From the NCBI GenBank assembly GCA_030789695.1, contig CM061135.1, positions 111,174,301 to 111,238,300 on the forward strand: a DNA stretch of 64,000 bases, given 5' to 3'. Below the pieces are notes generated by a model. That model was not told the DNA's origin, did no database searches, and worked only from the letters and a program-made list of their open reading frames with translations. The translations under genes and the position numbers were made by a program. This document shows, piece after piece, positions 45,137 to 56,000 of the stretch. The DNA is from Scilla litardierei. Taxonomy: Eukaryota > Streptophyta > Magnoliopsida > Asparagales > Asparagaceae. Position 1 is the first letter of the stretch. The number at the start of each line of letters is the position of its first letter.

Positions 45137-45245
45137 CCCCAACAACGGCACCAAAAAATTGATCGCTCCAAAATGCAACCCTAGAGCATAACCTAGTATG
45201 GCGCAAATACACGGAGATAAATCCCCGGCAACGGTGCCAAAAACA
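45137..45245 (-). other. Duplicated primer-binding region of M
   Basis: On the minus strand the LTR end is followed by TTTTTGGCACCGTTGCCGGG (site 1, 45239-45223). About 65 bases further comes a second LTR-end-like GGAGCGATCA followed by TTTTTTGGTGCCGTTGTTGG (site 2, near 45155-45138). B and A have only one site. The extra piece looks like the last part of a related LTR plus its primer site, probably from a template switch during reverse transcription. Confidence 0.75.
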
Positions 45246-45639
45246 TGATCGGCCCCGGATACACACCCGGAGAACGATTGTAGTTTTACCGCAAGCGCAC
45301 GGTGAAGTGGCGAGCGGGTATTAAACACGAGGAGGTGGTGTTGGCTCCAATCTATCCTAGGTTGGTTTGACTACGAATGTTTTATTGGTGGAGATGGTTA
45401 TGGAATGATATAATGGAAATGGTGGTGGATGTCGGTGTCGGTGATAAAGAAGTCGGATAAAATATCGATTCAAAAATAATATAATAGAAGTGTCTAGAGC
45501 TAGGAAATCCCCACTACGGATCATCATACATCATTGTGAATAGTGAATCTCAATATTACTAGACTTGCGTTGAGGTGAACTAGTCGTAACTGAATAGAGA
45601 ACCAAGCTCACGGTCTCGCGCTATTGCCGGTCTATAGCA

Positions 45640-45945
45640 ACCTAGATTAGGGCCCACTCTTGTGCAAATCCTAACCTAAGCTGCTAGCATGAAGATCGAC
45701 ATCATCGTCCAATCGCTCCTCGAGCCCACTCTCGTGCAAACTCGAGTTACGATCTAGGTTGTGATAGTTCGTATTCGTCCAATCTCTTGCAAACGAATAT
45801 GGGTATAGATTTATAATAAAAATCCTAGCTTTGGTCCAATCTCTTGCAAACCAAGTCTATAGAATCTCGATTATAAACCTAAATCGAATATCTAGGCCTT
45901 CCCATCGATCGGAATCTAATCTCTTGCAAACCCCAAATCGATGGA
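45640..45945 (-). other. Five leader hairpins, M 5' LTR
   Basis: Same five positions as in the 3' LTR. The fifth loop has become TTTGCACAAGAGTGGG-like (45652-45670 region), changing GAGA to AAGA, and one arm base is mismatched, so this copy has begun to decay. Confidence 0.72.
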
Positions 45946-46307
45946 AATCCCTAGCTATCCGTAATAAATCAATCACAACCTAACCTCCTAGCAATTCTAG
46001 CAATTTAGAAATTCATTCATCACAAATCTGAAATTAGATCCACAGGGTTCATCCCAATGCCCTAAAACAACAAATCTACTCAAGCATAGCAATAACGATA
46101 TGAGAATCAATAAAAATCATTGCTTGCATACAAAAAGATAGAAAAACAAAGATTCAAATAACAAGAACAAAATACTTAGCTTTGATGAAGATCTTCAATC
46201 CAAATACAAGCTTTTAGATCCAAGAGGGGGCATAGGGCATGGCCTAACCTCTAAAATAGAGTCTAAGAAAACATCATGGGACTCCCTCTAATGGTGGCTA
46301 CAAACCC

Positions 46308-46315
46308 CTTATATA
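46308..46315 (-). promoter_or_regulatory. TATA box of M 5' LTR
   Basis: Minus strand TATATAAG downstream of the palindrome array. Confidence 0.75.
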
Positions 46316-46408
46316 GTCTCCTAAAACCCTAGCAAATAACCCTAGAAAACCCCTCAAAATCATGCCCAAAAACAGCCCTAACCGCAACTTAAAATCTGGG
46401 CCCGCCGC

Positions 46409-47045
46409 CGACTCGGCCGAGTGGAACATGTGACTCGGCCGAGTGGAAATTCCAGCACTGCAGCATCAACTTGCAGAAATTTCCTAGATTCCATCCGACC
46501 TCCGATTGAAGCGTTCTTGGCGGTATTGGAATCGTCATCAAGTATAATATCCATAAAATATATGGGAAAAATACTTTGATTGCTGGAATAGTAGCATATT
46601 TCAAAAGAGTGAACGACTTTCCGTAAATCTGGGCGCTGCGTGTCCTTGGCGTCACTCGGCCGAGTGGGATTCTTCACTCGGTCGAGTGGACTTCTCTACT
46701 CGGCCAAGTGATAGACCCAATAGAAAAACAGTAACTTCGAGGTCCTCAGGGGTTTGTCTCTGGGGGTGGCTCGGCCGAGTAGCTTTCATCATTCGGCCAA
46801 GTGGTAATGTGTACTCGGCCGAGTAGGCCATCGACGGGTCTCTGGGAATCGCAATAGATTCGGCCTCTTCTCTGGAAAATTTCCCTGACGTTCTCGGGCG
46901 AGTGAGCTTCCTCACTCGGCCGAGTAGGAGTTTGTCATTCGGCCGAGCATACGTAGAAAAACATTGTGCACGTATCCGTTCTGGTCGGCCGGGTGGGCTT
47001 TCTTGCTCGGCCGAGTGTATGCTTCACTCGGCCGAGTGGCATGCT
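46409..47045. repeat. U3 palindrome array of M 5' LTR
   Basis: The same CACTCGGCCGAGTG array as in the 3' LTR, with a few extra point changes such as GGCCAAGTG. Confidence 0.9.
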
Positions 47046-47344
47046 GTAAATGCATAATCTTCTCCGTTTCTCCTCATCGTCGCTCCTATGAAGTTCCTTC
47101 TTCTTCCACTCATCCTCCATCACCGATAAGTCTGCAAATGAGCCATGGGCGACACTCCAAAGTGGGTGCAAATCCTCTTGATCTCAAAATCGCTCCAAAT
47201 CGCTCTATATCTCCTGAAATACGACAAAAACAAGAAATAGTGAAAAGCATCGCAATATTTTCGAATAATTGTGAAAAACACGATATGGGCGATCAAAATG
47301 GCATGCAAACATGCAGAAAAAAGGTGTAAAATATGGACCGATCA

Positions 47345-47368
47345 CGCGTGCATACCGGGGCGCGATCA
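47345..47368 (+). mobile_element. A 5' LTR, remaining 3' end (with right CGCGT duplication)
   Basis: CGCGT (47345-47349) is the second copy of the M target site. GCATACCGGGGCGCGATCA then completes A's LTR, ending in CGATCA like M and B. Confidence 0.92.
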
Positions 47369-47374
47369 AGTTTT

Positions 47375-47390
47375 TGGTGCCGTTGCCAGG
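47375..47390 (+). other. Primer-binding site of A (tRNA-Asp type)
   Basis: TGGTGCCGTTGCCAGG follows the LTR end. It matches the tRNA-Asp complement TGGCGCCGTTGCCGGG except for two changes. Confidence 0.8.
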
Positions 47391-47503
47391 GAGCCGACAG
47401 TGTTTTATTCTCTTTACTTAGTGTTTTCTTTTTCCTTTATTACTTTTATCTTTTTACTCCTATTTCGTGCTAACAATTCCTTTGAAACTCTGTTTTCCCT
47501 TGC

Positions 47504-49824
47504 ATGTACACGAGATCTACGGCGAACCCCGAGGAAATATTATTTGATCCGGAAATCGAGCGTACCATGAGGAGGATCAGAGCCGAGAGATGGCACGCTA
47601 CGGAGGATGGTTGTATGAACCGTGTGGAGACACCGGAGGAGCTAGTCGCACGAATGGCAAGGATCATATCCATTAGAGATAGGCTTCGGCCTACGACTTC
47701 TTCCACCACATCATCCATCGCCATGCCGGAACTAGCGGCGGACAAGAATTTTGAGCTAAAAACGGGATTAGTAGTATTGAGGCAACAAGACCCGTTTCAT
47801 GGAAGGCCCATGAGAATCCGCATTATCACATCCAACTTTTCTTGTCCAAGTGCGCCACCTTCCAAATGCCGGGCATTTCCGTTGATGCAATCCGACTGCG
47901 ACTCTTCCCCTTCACACTCAAAGATAAAGCTTTATATTGGTTGAGGACGCAAGCGGAAGGGACATTCACCACTTGGGATGAGTTGGCAAGCGCCTTCATT
48001 GACAAATTTTACCCTCCTTCCAAGACGGTGAAGATACAGAGTGCTCTCATGTTCTTTAAGCAAGGACCGCAAGAGACCCTCTATGAAGCATGTGAGTGCT
48101 TCAAGGACTTACAATATCAATGCCCCCATCATAGTATAGAAGATTGGGAGCTTGTTCATAGTTTCTACAATGGACTCCAACCGGGCACGAAGCAAATTAT
48201 TGACGCAACCGCCAATGGAGCCATACTATCAAAGACCCCGGATGAAGCTACGGCCTTGTTAGAGTAGATGGCCTCTAATAACCAACAATGGGGGACGAGC
48301 GAGGACATTCTTCGTCCTCTTTGAAGCCCACTAGCATTTATGAGGCCAAGGCCATGGCGGAGCTTTCAACCAAATTTGACTCTCTCCACAAGGTGGTGGA
48401 GAGATTGGAGAAATATATCACCGAGCCACATGGAGCACCCTCTACATCTATGCCGACAAGCAATATGAGCGATTGGCAAGACCAATCCCAAGCCATGTAT
48501 GTAGGAGGCGACAATGGAGAGGGAGCCTTGGAGAAAGTACAATATGTCGCGGGAAACTCTGGATATTGGGCCAACCCGGCCGCTAGAAACCATCTGGCCT
48601 TTTCATATGCAAACAATGATGGTGCTTTGAACCTGCCGCCACAACAACTTCCTCAAGCTCGGCCTCCACCACCACAACCTCAATATCAACCGAGAGGGCC
48701 ACCGCAACAAAATTACCCGTCGAGGCAATAAGCGGGACCATATAGACCCCCCCAGGTACAACCAAGGTTGGAGAGCTCCTAACCCACCTCAAGCTCAACC
48801 ACGATCGGACCACGAAGCTTGGGTGGAGGAATTTATGGTGGAGCAAAGAAACATAAATGCTAAGTTGACGGCGGGGCAAGAGTCACTAAGTACCGTCGTC
48901 GCTCAACTTGCGGAGCAACTTGCATTGCTCAACAAGAATGCCCAACAATTGCCGGCTCAACCCGAGCCCAATCCACGGAGCAACACCGGACACATCAATG
49001 CGGTGGTTGCGGTTACAACAAGGGGCGGGAAAGATACCACTCCCGTTATGACCCAAAGCAAGCAACCCGTGGTGGAAATTTTGGAAGAAAAAGAGACGGC
49101 GATTGAGGAAGAGAGCCAAAAGGAGCCAATTGAAGGAGGAAATTCTAAAGTGGTGGAGCCACTTGATGAGTGCCGCTACATGCCACTGGTGCCGTTTCCA
49201 CAACGGCTAGCTAGAGCCAAGATGGAGAAAAGGCTCGCCAAGTTCCTAGAATACTTGAGGGCAGTAAGCCTCAATATTCCTTTCTTAGATGCAATTGTTG
49301 AGATCATGTCTTACGCGAAGTTCTTGAAGGACTTGATTTCGGGAAAGAAAAGGAAGGAAAAAATCATGCTTGCGGAGCAATGAACTTGGTTTACCAGGAA
49401 GGAGAAGGAGCCGGCGAAATTGAAGGATCCCGGGAGTTTCCGCATCCCTTGCACACTAGGAGGCGTCCCTTTGCAAAAAGCTCTAGTTGACTTGGGCTCT
49501 AGTGTGAGCCTCATGCCCCTTAGTATGTTCCGGAGATTGAACACGGGCACCGACTTGAAGCCGACCGACATGAGGATTCAACTTGCGGACGGTCGGATTA
49601 CTAGGCCGGTAGGGATCGCAGAGAATATTCCACCCCAAGTGCCGGGAGGTATATGCTTGCTTTGTGATTTTGTCATAATGGACATCAAGGAAGAGGGCGA
49701 CACTTCGCTCAAACTTGGACGCCCGTTCCTCACAACCGCCGGTGTTATCGTCGATGTGCGTGAATGAAATCTATCCTTGAATGTCGGGAACATAGAAGTC
49801 GAGCTTCACATACCCAAGGCCATG
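47504..49824 (+). pseudogene. Athila gag and protease of A, broken
   Basis: The gag domain reads FELKTGLVVL, then FHGRPMENP, FPFTLKDKALYWL, TWDELASAFIDKFYPPSKT, CPHHSIEDWELVHSFYNGL and TPDEATALLE*MASNNQQWG, the standard Athila gag layout. It is spread over three frames (47504, 47842, 48288). A Pro/Gln-rich stretch and ANNDGALNLPP follow, then a frame from 48823 with stops at 49381 and 49765. The protease region is LKDPGSFRIPCTLGG, ALVDLGSSVSLMPLSMF (catalytic Asp in ALVDLG) and LKLGRPFLTTAGVIVDVRE. The gene is interrupted at 49824 by a solo LTR and resumes at 52329. No RT follows. Gag would form the particle; the breaks make this copy non-functional. Confidence 0.9.
49820..49824 (+). other. 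Target duplication CCATG, left copy (solo LTR)
   Basis: CCATG precedes the LTR and recurs at 52324-52328 directly after it. Confidence 0.95.
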
Positions 49825-50099
49825 TGTAACGACTGCTTTTCATGTATCTGGATTTATTATAATATAATATATGTTTTGGTGGATTTTCTCCTCTTGTGTG
49901 GTTTTCGTCTCCGTAGATTTCATTTTCGATCGATTCGTCGTATTTTCTCGTTTCTTCCTTAGGATCGTCGATTTCGAAGTATGTCATTTGTGACGGGCTT
50001 CATAACGGTCATATCTAACTATTAGATCAAGCCTAGGAGTCTTAGGAATCGATCCCGGGGCCCCGCGCTCCGTATCGGAACTTTTTGTGCTCATTAGCC

Positions 50100-50520
50100 G
50101 GTATAAGAAGGGGCACCGACCGACTAGATGACAATCCAGTCGGTCGGCAATCCTTCTTGGACCGACTAGTTGGCTTTCTAAATTATTCAGGAGTTACTGT
50201 TTATCGTTAGTCGGTCTAAGAACGTTGGTTGACCGACTAGGTTGCAAACTAGTCGGTCAGCAATGCTTCTTTAACCGACTAACACATCATCTTAATTTTA
50301 GTTGAATTACTGTTTACTCTTAGTCGGTCTAAGAACGTTCATCGACCGACTAGATGTTAAACTAGTCGGTCAGTATTTGTTCATGGACCGACTAACTCTA
50401 AATCCTATTTTCGTTCAGGAGTTACTGTTTGCACTTAGTCGGTCTGCGTTGGTCGACCGACCGACTAGTTGCCAAACTAGTCGGTCAGTGGTTGCTCTTT
50501 GACCGACTAACCAGTGTTGA
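50100..50520. repeat. U3 array of GACCGACTAG / CTAGTCGGTC motifs
   Basis: Eight (N)ACCGACTA and seven TAGTCGGT motifs alternate in opposite orientation inside a larger unit of about 115 bp (TTAGTCGGTC at about 50204, 50318 and 50433). The larger unit also carries CAGGAGTTACTGTTT. The array ends just before the TATA box. Confidence 0.88.
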
Positions 50521-50553
50521 AACCCTAATTTCTGGGCAGCCGCCAGCACATCC

Positions 50554-50561
50554 TATTTAAA
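50554..50561 (+). promoter_or_regulatory. TATA-like box of the solo LTR
   Basis: TCCTATTTAAACCCAACCC directly downstream of the inverted-motif array. Confidence 0.65.
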
Positions 50562-52323
50562 CCCAACCCAATCGTTTTCTTCTTCCTCAACACGACCCAA
50601 AACCCTAAAATCTTCCCCCTTGAGCCCCCATCTTCCTCCAAGCTTCAATCCTTCATTCCAAGCCCTAAATCCATCATCCAAACCATCCATCCACTCTATC
50701 TACCTCTCATCTTCCCCAAAATCTCACCAAATCCATCAAAATCCCCAAATCCCCCAAAACCCTAGTTTCCCCAAACTCCTCCATTTGCTTCCAGATCTGA
50801 TCCTAGGGTTCCCCGGAGTGTTTCTTCCGCCTCCTCTCGGTAAGAAATCGATCTACCGTTGTTTTCATAACCTATTTATATTTTTATGAAACCCTAATAA
50901 AATTTCATGTTGTTTGATGATTGTTCCCCCAAAACAGCGATTTTCCCGTAGATTGGCATCCGTGTGACGAAGTGGTCGTCATCCCCGGTGCTAGGCAAGT
51001 GAAACTTGCATCTCTTGATTTAGGCCATGTTTTAGGCCATTTTGCTTGTGTAGGCGTAAAAGAGGCTAGGCGACGAAATGATACTCGCCTAGACGCAAAT
51101 TGGGGAACTAGCTTAACAACGAAGCTAGTCTCGACATTTAGCATGTTGCACAATTACCATGTCATGTTTACTTTCCATTAACGGTACGCAAATTAAATGT
51201 CATGTCATTGCATTCTTTTGGTGATCCCGTGATTGCGTAGCATCGCTACACTACTTGTGTTCCTGGCTCGTGACCAAAAGCGAGCATAATGAGTTGCTAA
51301 CCCCAACGCTCGATATATTGAATTATGAACTAAGAAACAAGCTCCCGTGCGGGGCAACCCTGGCTCACTTGCTGGGCTCATGTGCAGGGACCCTGGCTTG
51401 TTTACGTGTGGGATGGGGTAAGGGTTAAGCGGCCATTCAACTGGGGGTCTGTTTGATCAACAACTGCAGTTGTAAGGCGTAAACTCTGGGGTGGGGTAGT
51501 GTTTAGTGCCGATCGGTGTGAATGATGAACCATTCAGCTGAAGGGCGTAAACATCTACAAAACAACGTGAAACGTGAATTGGGTTTAGTGCCGATCGGTG
51601 TGAATGATGTACCATTCAGCTGAAGGGCGTAAACACCTACAACAATGTGAATTGATTGAGAATGATAGTAGCTTGGCTACTCTTGTCTTGTCTTGTCCCG
51701 ATAATTGTTCTCTTGTACAAATTGTCTTGCCATGTCTTGTTTGTGCACTCATGTTATAACTGCCATGTCATGCATACTAAACTGCTAGGTTGCTAGAGCC
51801 TTACTTTCAGTTTCCTTGCTCAAGTCTTTTAGACTTGCTGACATGTGCCCCTTTACTCTTTTGGGTGACACATGTTAGATCCTGAGCCTGAGTACCTTGT
51901 TGAGGACGAGGTGTTTGCTGACGCCGAGCCCGAGCTTGTGTTTGACGGGGAGTACGTGGACACTGGAGACCAGTCCTAGTGTCTTCGTGTGTTTTACTTT
52001 TGTTAGACAGTTGTTTTGTTATCGGTGCGTAGCACCTATACTTTGTTGTTGTTGTTGCTTTTGTTGGCCTTGTTTTGGGCCTTTAGACTCTTCTCTTTTA
52101 GCCTGGTGGCTTTTCTGGATGTTGGACTTATTTTCATGTTGGACAATGTATGAGATGTGAGATTTTATTTCAGTCTCTCCTTCTGTTATTATTGTTATTC
52201 CGTTGTGGTTACAGGGACCTGCTTATGTATTATTGACGCTTATCGGGTTTGGGGCTTCGCAGCTCCACTCCCGTGCGGACCTTTTCACGTCTCGCCTCCA
52301 TTTTAGGGAAGCGGGTCGTGACA

Positions 52324-52328
52324 CCATG
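52324..52328 (+). other. Target duplication CCATG, right copy
   Basis: Second copy of the 5-bp site; A's coding sequence resumes here. Confidence 0.95.
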
Positions 52329-52769
52329 AAACATATGCCATATCACGAGGAGTTAGATTATGTGGATCTTCTCGATGAAGTGATTGAAGAAGCAATCCCC
52401 CACTCAATTGGTGCTCTCCATGACGATGGCTTCGAAGAAGGCCAAGCTTCGGCTGAAGAAGAGAAATTGGAGGACCCTCCTGATAGCTCCACGGATGGTG
52501 ATGAAGGCGACGCTGATGTCGCAAGAATACGAGAGCTTTGCAAGCTCTCAAAGGCTAAGAATCCGAAGAAAGCTCCACCGAAAAGAAGATCGGTGTCACC
52601 GGTAAAGAAGAAGATAGGAACAAGCTCTACCTTGGGGGACTTATCCCCCAACATTGCCCATGATGAGGAGGCGTCGAGGAAGACCGATGATCATCACGAC
52701 CCAAATCCGAGTGGCCTTCCCGACAAGTTTGACGGGTGCATCTCGTATGCACCCAATATCGCGAGCTAA
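52329..52769 (+). pseudogene. A polyprotein remnant after the solo LTR
   Basis: The frame reads KHMPYHEELDYVDLLDEVIE, then an acidic stretch (EEGQASAEEEKLEDPPDSST) and a basic stretch (KKAPPKRRSVSPVKKK), ending at 52769. In Athila elements the region after protease leads to RT; here it ends instead. The next 100 bases contain GCGCTTGTCGGGAGGCAACC, a motif found downstream of pol in many Athila copies. So RT, RNase H and integrase have been deleted between protease and this point. Confidence 0.7.
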
Positions 52770-52929
52770 ACGAATATCTAAAGGGGTCGAGCTCATGACC
52801 TTAAACGAGCGCTTGTCGGGAGGCAACCCGATGGTTTTTGTGTTGTTTTTATTTGATTCTCATTTTTGGTTTAGCCTTTTGTTAGTTTTTAGAATTTTTT
52901 AGTCCATGAAAATCGTGACAACGTGTCTT

Positions 52930-53460
52930 AATTTTCATGACAGGAGAAGGAGAAAGGGAGATCAATCATATGGAGGATGATCGAGGCAAGGAAGAGCGCT
53001 CCAGGAACGTGTTCAGGCCTTAGGAAGAGGAAGAAACAGACTGGAGGAAGAAAAACAGATACCAGAGCGAAAACGGAGAGCCGATGCAGAAAACAGCACG
53101 TCACTCGGCCGAGTAGCATATGCCACTCGGCCGAGCAAAGACTCCACTCGGTCGAGTGGAGCACCAAACATGGAAGTTTCTGCAGACCAACTCTCTATCA
53201 ATTTCTGTAAGTTTAGTTTTAATTGCCACTCGGGCGAGTGACTTGTCACTCGGCCGAGTGAAACAGATACCCTCCTAGCTTAAAAAAATTGCTGAGTGGC
53301 AGAACCACTCGGCCGAGTGGAGTTTCTCCCTTCGGCCGAATGAACCAAAGCCACTTGGCTGAGTCGTAAGCGGGAGGAGATTTTTCGTAATTTTTTCATT
53401 TACGCAGTCGTCCGAGTGACATTTCCACTCGACCGAGTCGTAACAATTCCTATATATAAT
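52930..53460 (+). promoter_or_regulatory. Internal U3-like promoter region of A
   Basis: It contains about ten CACTCGGCCGAGTG-type palindromes (53101-53440) and then TATATATAA at 53451-53459, the same order as the LTR U3. It lies inside the element, about 530 bp before the ORF-1 start. It may be a rearranged LTR piece or a true internal promoter for ORF-1. Confidence 0.65.
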
Positions 53461-53985
53461 CGCTACGGGCTGCGCAAAAAACGAAACGAAAAAACCCCAA
53501 ATTCTTTGCCCGAGCCGCGACGCTTGAGATCCTTCGCCCGATTTGACTCGTCCCTCGCCCGATCGACTCCCCTTCGCCGGCGATCATGTTCCCCTCCCTT
53601 CACCGACGATCGGCCGCCACCCCCCCTCGCCGGTGCCGGCCTCCACCGCCTCGATTTGCCCCGTTTTGCCCCCAAAAAGCCCCTCTTCTCCTTGTTTCTC
53701 TTGATCCGTATATCCATTAAGCCCCTAATCCAAATTAACTTTCATATCTATCTATTATCCCCCATCTCCCCCATACATATTGAATATTATTTGCTGATTT
53801 GATCGTTTGATTTGCATGCTATCTTGGGGGAGCTTTGGGGAGCTTTTGGACGCGCTTTGAGCTTCGCGATGGAGGCGTCTCTTTGCATGCACCACTTATT
53901 GCTCTCGCAGCGTGTTCAGGTACATTCGTTCCATTATTTAGCACGTCGCTATATTTATTAGGTTGGGACACGTCTCGCGGCACAC

Positions 53986-56000
53986 ATGCCGCTGCGTACT
54001 AGGCCGCGTACACGGGGATCCGCTCCCAAGTGGAGGAGGACCGATGATCCCGGTCCCTCTCACGCTAGGGAGGACTCCCTTCCACCTAGCCCGCCACCAC
54101 CACCACCACCCACACAGCCTATCCCTGCCGATCCTGTCCCTCCACCCGCTCCCGCCGTCGGGCCAATGGGGATAACGTTTCGAAATGACGCACACCGTGC
54201 CAGGTTCGAGCGTATCTGCCATCGCTCGATAGTACCCTCTAGGTTCGTGCACTTAACTGACCTTGACCACCTAGGGGTACTCGAGGGGCTTCTCACGTTG
54301 TACGACAACGTGGGATGGCGTGATTTTCTGGCGGTGTCGGCGGATACTTACATCCGTCCGACACTAGAGGTCCTGAGCTCTATTGACCGGACCCCTGGAG
54401 GATGCACATTCCGCTTGATGGATCGAGAGTGCAAGATCACTCTCAACATGCTTAGAGCGTTCTTCCAGTGGCCCGCTGTCCCTGTCCCTGACCGTGCCTA
54501 CGCTCCCCCGTACATCCCACCCCCGTCGTTCGACACCTCCACCTTCTGGACACGGATCACGGGATCCCCACTTGGCTATGACCCTAGTAGGGCCAAGGCC
54601 TCAGCCATCCTGCACCCCTGTCTCTGCATTGCACAGCGCCTCATGGCGACTACTTTCCTAGCGAGGTACGAGCCCGGGACCATGTCTACACCCGAGCTCT
54701 ATATGCTTTACACGATGACTCACCCTAGGGTTCTGGATAGGGGTAGCGACGACCTGGTCCCTGCCGTCGAGATCGACATTGTTAGTTGGTTTTTAGACCG
54801 CATCATCATTTCGGTGAGCGCTCGCTCACCTATTTGTTGCGGCGGTCTGATCATTCTTCTAGCCCTTATGACCGGCGTGGACCTACCTGAAAACTTGCGT
54901 CGAGCCCCGGGCCCCACCTCACTCTCGATAGATATTATGGCCCGGATGAAGATGCTTCGTCCCCACGGTCTCAGGCACTGGGTGTGGTTGCACGGTCCCT
55001 TTAGTGCTGACTACATGGTTCTTCCGAGCCTCGCTCGGACACACATTGGACCGGCCCATGGGATTGGATTCCAGCGATGGATCTCCTTATCCCCGCTACC
55101 TACGTGCTTGAGGCTGAGGATGCTGAGCAGGCACCCCCTGTACCCCCTGCACCACCTGTTGACCCCGTGATCCCTCAGCCCGCGCCTGCACTGTCTGCAC
55201 CTCCCGACACTTCTGTCCACACGTCTGTCAGTGTCGAGAGCATCTTAGCTGAGTCCATCACCACCACCACCGCCACCACTGAGCCTATGTCCGTTGAGCC
55301 TATCACCTCTCTGAGCCCTGAGCGTCCCACCATCATTCTAGAGAGCGGTGAGTCTTCCTTTTCTGCTGCTATGGAGACCATCTCCCGATTGCTGTCGACG
55401 GCTCCTGGGGAGTCATCTTTTGTGCATTACACAGCCTTCCCAGTCGTCGACCTTACGGTCTCCACTGCCCCTGTCTATACCGAGAGCGTCGTGACATCTG
55501 TCCCCACTTCTGCGTCACTGACCTCTCCTGTTGCTTCATTGCCCGTTTTGACTTCCACCTCTGCTGCTGCTACTGCTGCTTCGACCCAGCCTACGTCCCA
55601 GCCTCACACCGAGGATTGGCATCACTTACCGAGCACAGCACCCTTTCCACACTACCCTGCTAGCCCCATCCGATACACTGCCCGCCAGAGACAGCCCCGT
55701 ATCTCACCTGTTCGACCTGTGCGTCCCTCTGCTCCACCACCCCCAGACACTCTAGTTCAGAGCATTCGTGCTCTTGAGGGGGCTGTTAGTGGACTTCGAG
55801 GAGATTTTAGGACTCTCTCTGCCACAGTCAGTTTCGTGCAGTCCCGCGTCACCATGCTTACCGATATTCAGGCGTGCCTGACTTAGATTCTGGCGCGTCT
55901 GCCTCCATTACCCCCACCCACCCAGCATATACCACGCCCACCATTACCACCACCTCCTCCTCCACAGGACGGTGCTGGTGCAGCGCCACTACCAGCTTAA
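53986..56000 (+). pseudogene. ATHILA ORF-1-like protein gene of A
   Basis: The first frame (53986 to about 55075) has a Pro-rich N-terminus, then a globular domain: FERICHRSIVPSRFVHLTDL, GLLTLYDNVGWRDFL, TYIRPTLEVLSSI, FRLMDRECKITLNMLRAFF, TPELYMLYTMTHPRV, ICCGGLIILLALMTGVDLP. This matches the ATHILA ORF-1 family (PF03078), a plant retrotransposon protein of unknown function found in the env-like position or alone. A frameshift near 55075 moves into a frame that gives a Ser/Thr/Pro-rich tail and a short coiled-coil-like end (SIRALEGAVSGLRGDFRTLS). A stop at 55884 is followed by 37 more in-frame codons to 56000. The start at 53986 gives the longest frame; one upstream ATG lies in another frame. 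Lesions are few, unlike A's gag. Confidence 0.78.

Larger units (their letters stand above)
39406..47344 (-). mobile_element. Full-length non-autonomous gypsy element M
   Basis: It has two long LTRs (45246-47344 is 5', 39406-41502 is 3'), a 3.74-kb interior with tRNA-Asp-type primer site, one degenerate ORF and a purine tract, and a perfect CGCGT target duplication. No protease, RT, RNase H or integrase is present. LTR ends are TGATCGG and CCGATCA. By eye the LTRs differ by a few per cent, so M is older than B. The close relative is B at 57361. Confidence 0.93.
45246..47344 (-). mobile_element. 5' LTR of M (2099 bp)
   Basis: Minus strand TGATCGGTCCATATTTTACA (47344) to GGGGCCGATCA (45246), the same layout as the 3' copy: palindromes at 46409-47045, TATATAAG at 46315-46308, hairpins at about 45640-45945. 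Confidence 0.92.
49825..52323 (+). mobile_element. Solo LTR, 2499 bp, inside A
   Basis: It starts TGTAACGAC and ends GTCGTGACA, with a CCATG duplication on both sides. There is no internal region, so it arose by LTR-LTR recombination. It has a U3 array of inverted motifs (50100-50520), a TATTTAAA box (50554-50561), a C-rich leader with AACCCTAAA words, a splice-donor-like CTCTCGGTAAG at about 50838, and repeated GATCGGTGTGAATGATG words near 51512 and 51592. The full element is not in the window. Confidence 0.93.

Noticed and set aside
55077..55886. A separate Ser/Thr/Pro-rich gene
   Set aside because: It continues the ORF-1-like gene after a frameshift. The Ser/Thr/Pro-rich tail fits as the C-terminus of that protein.
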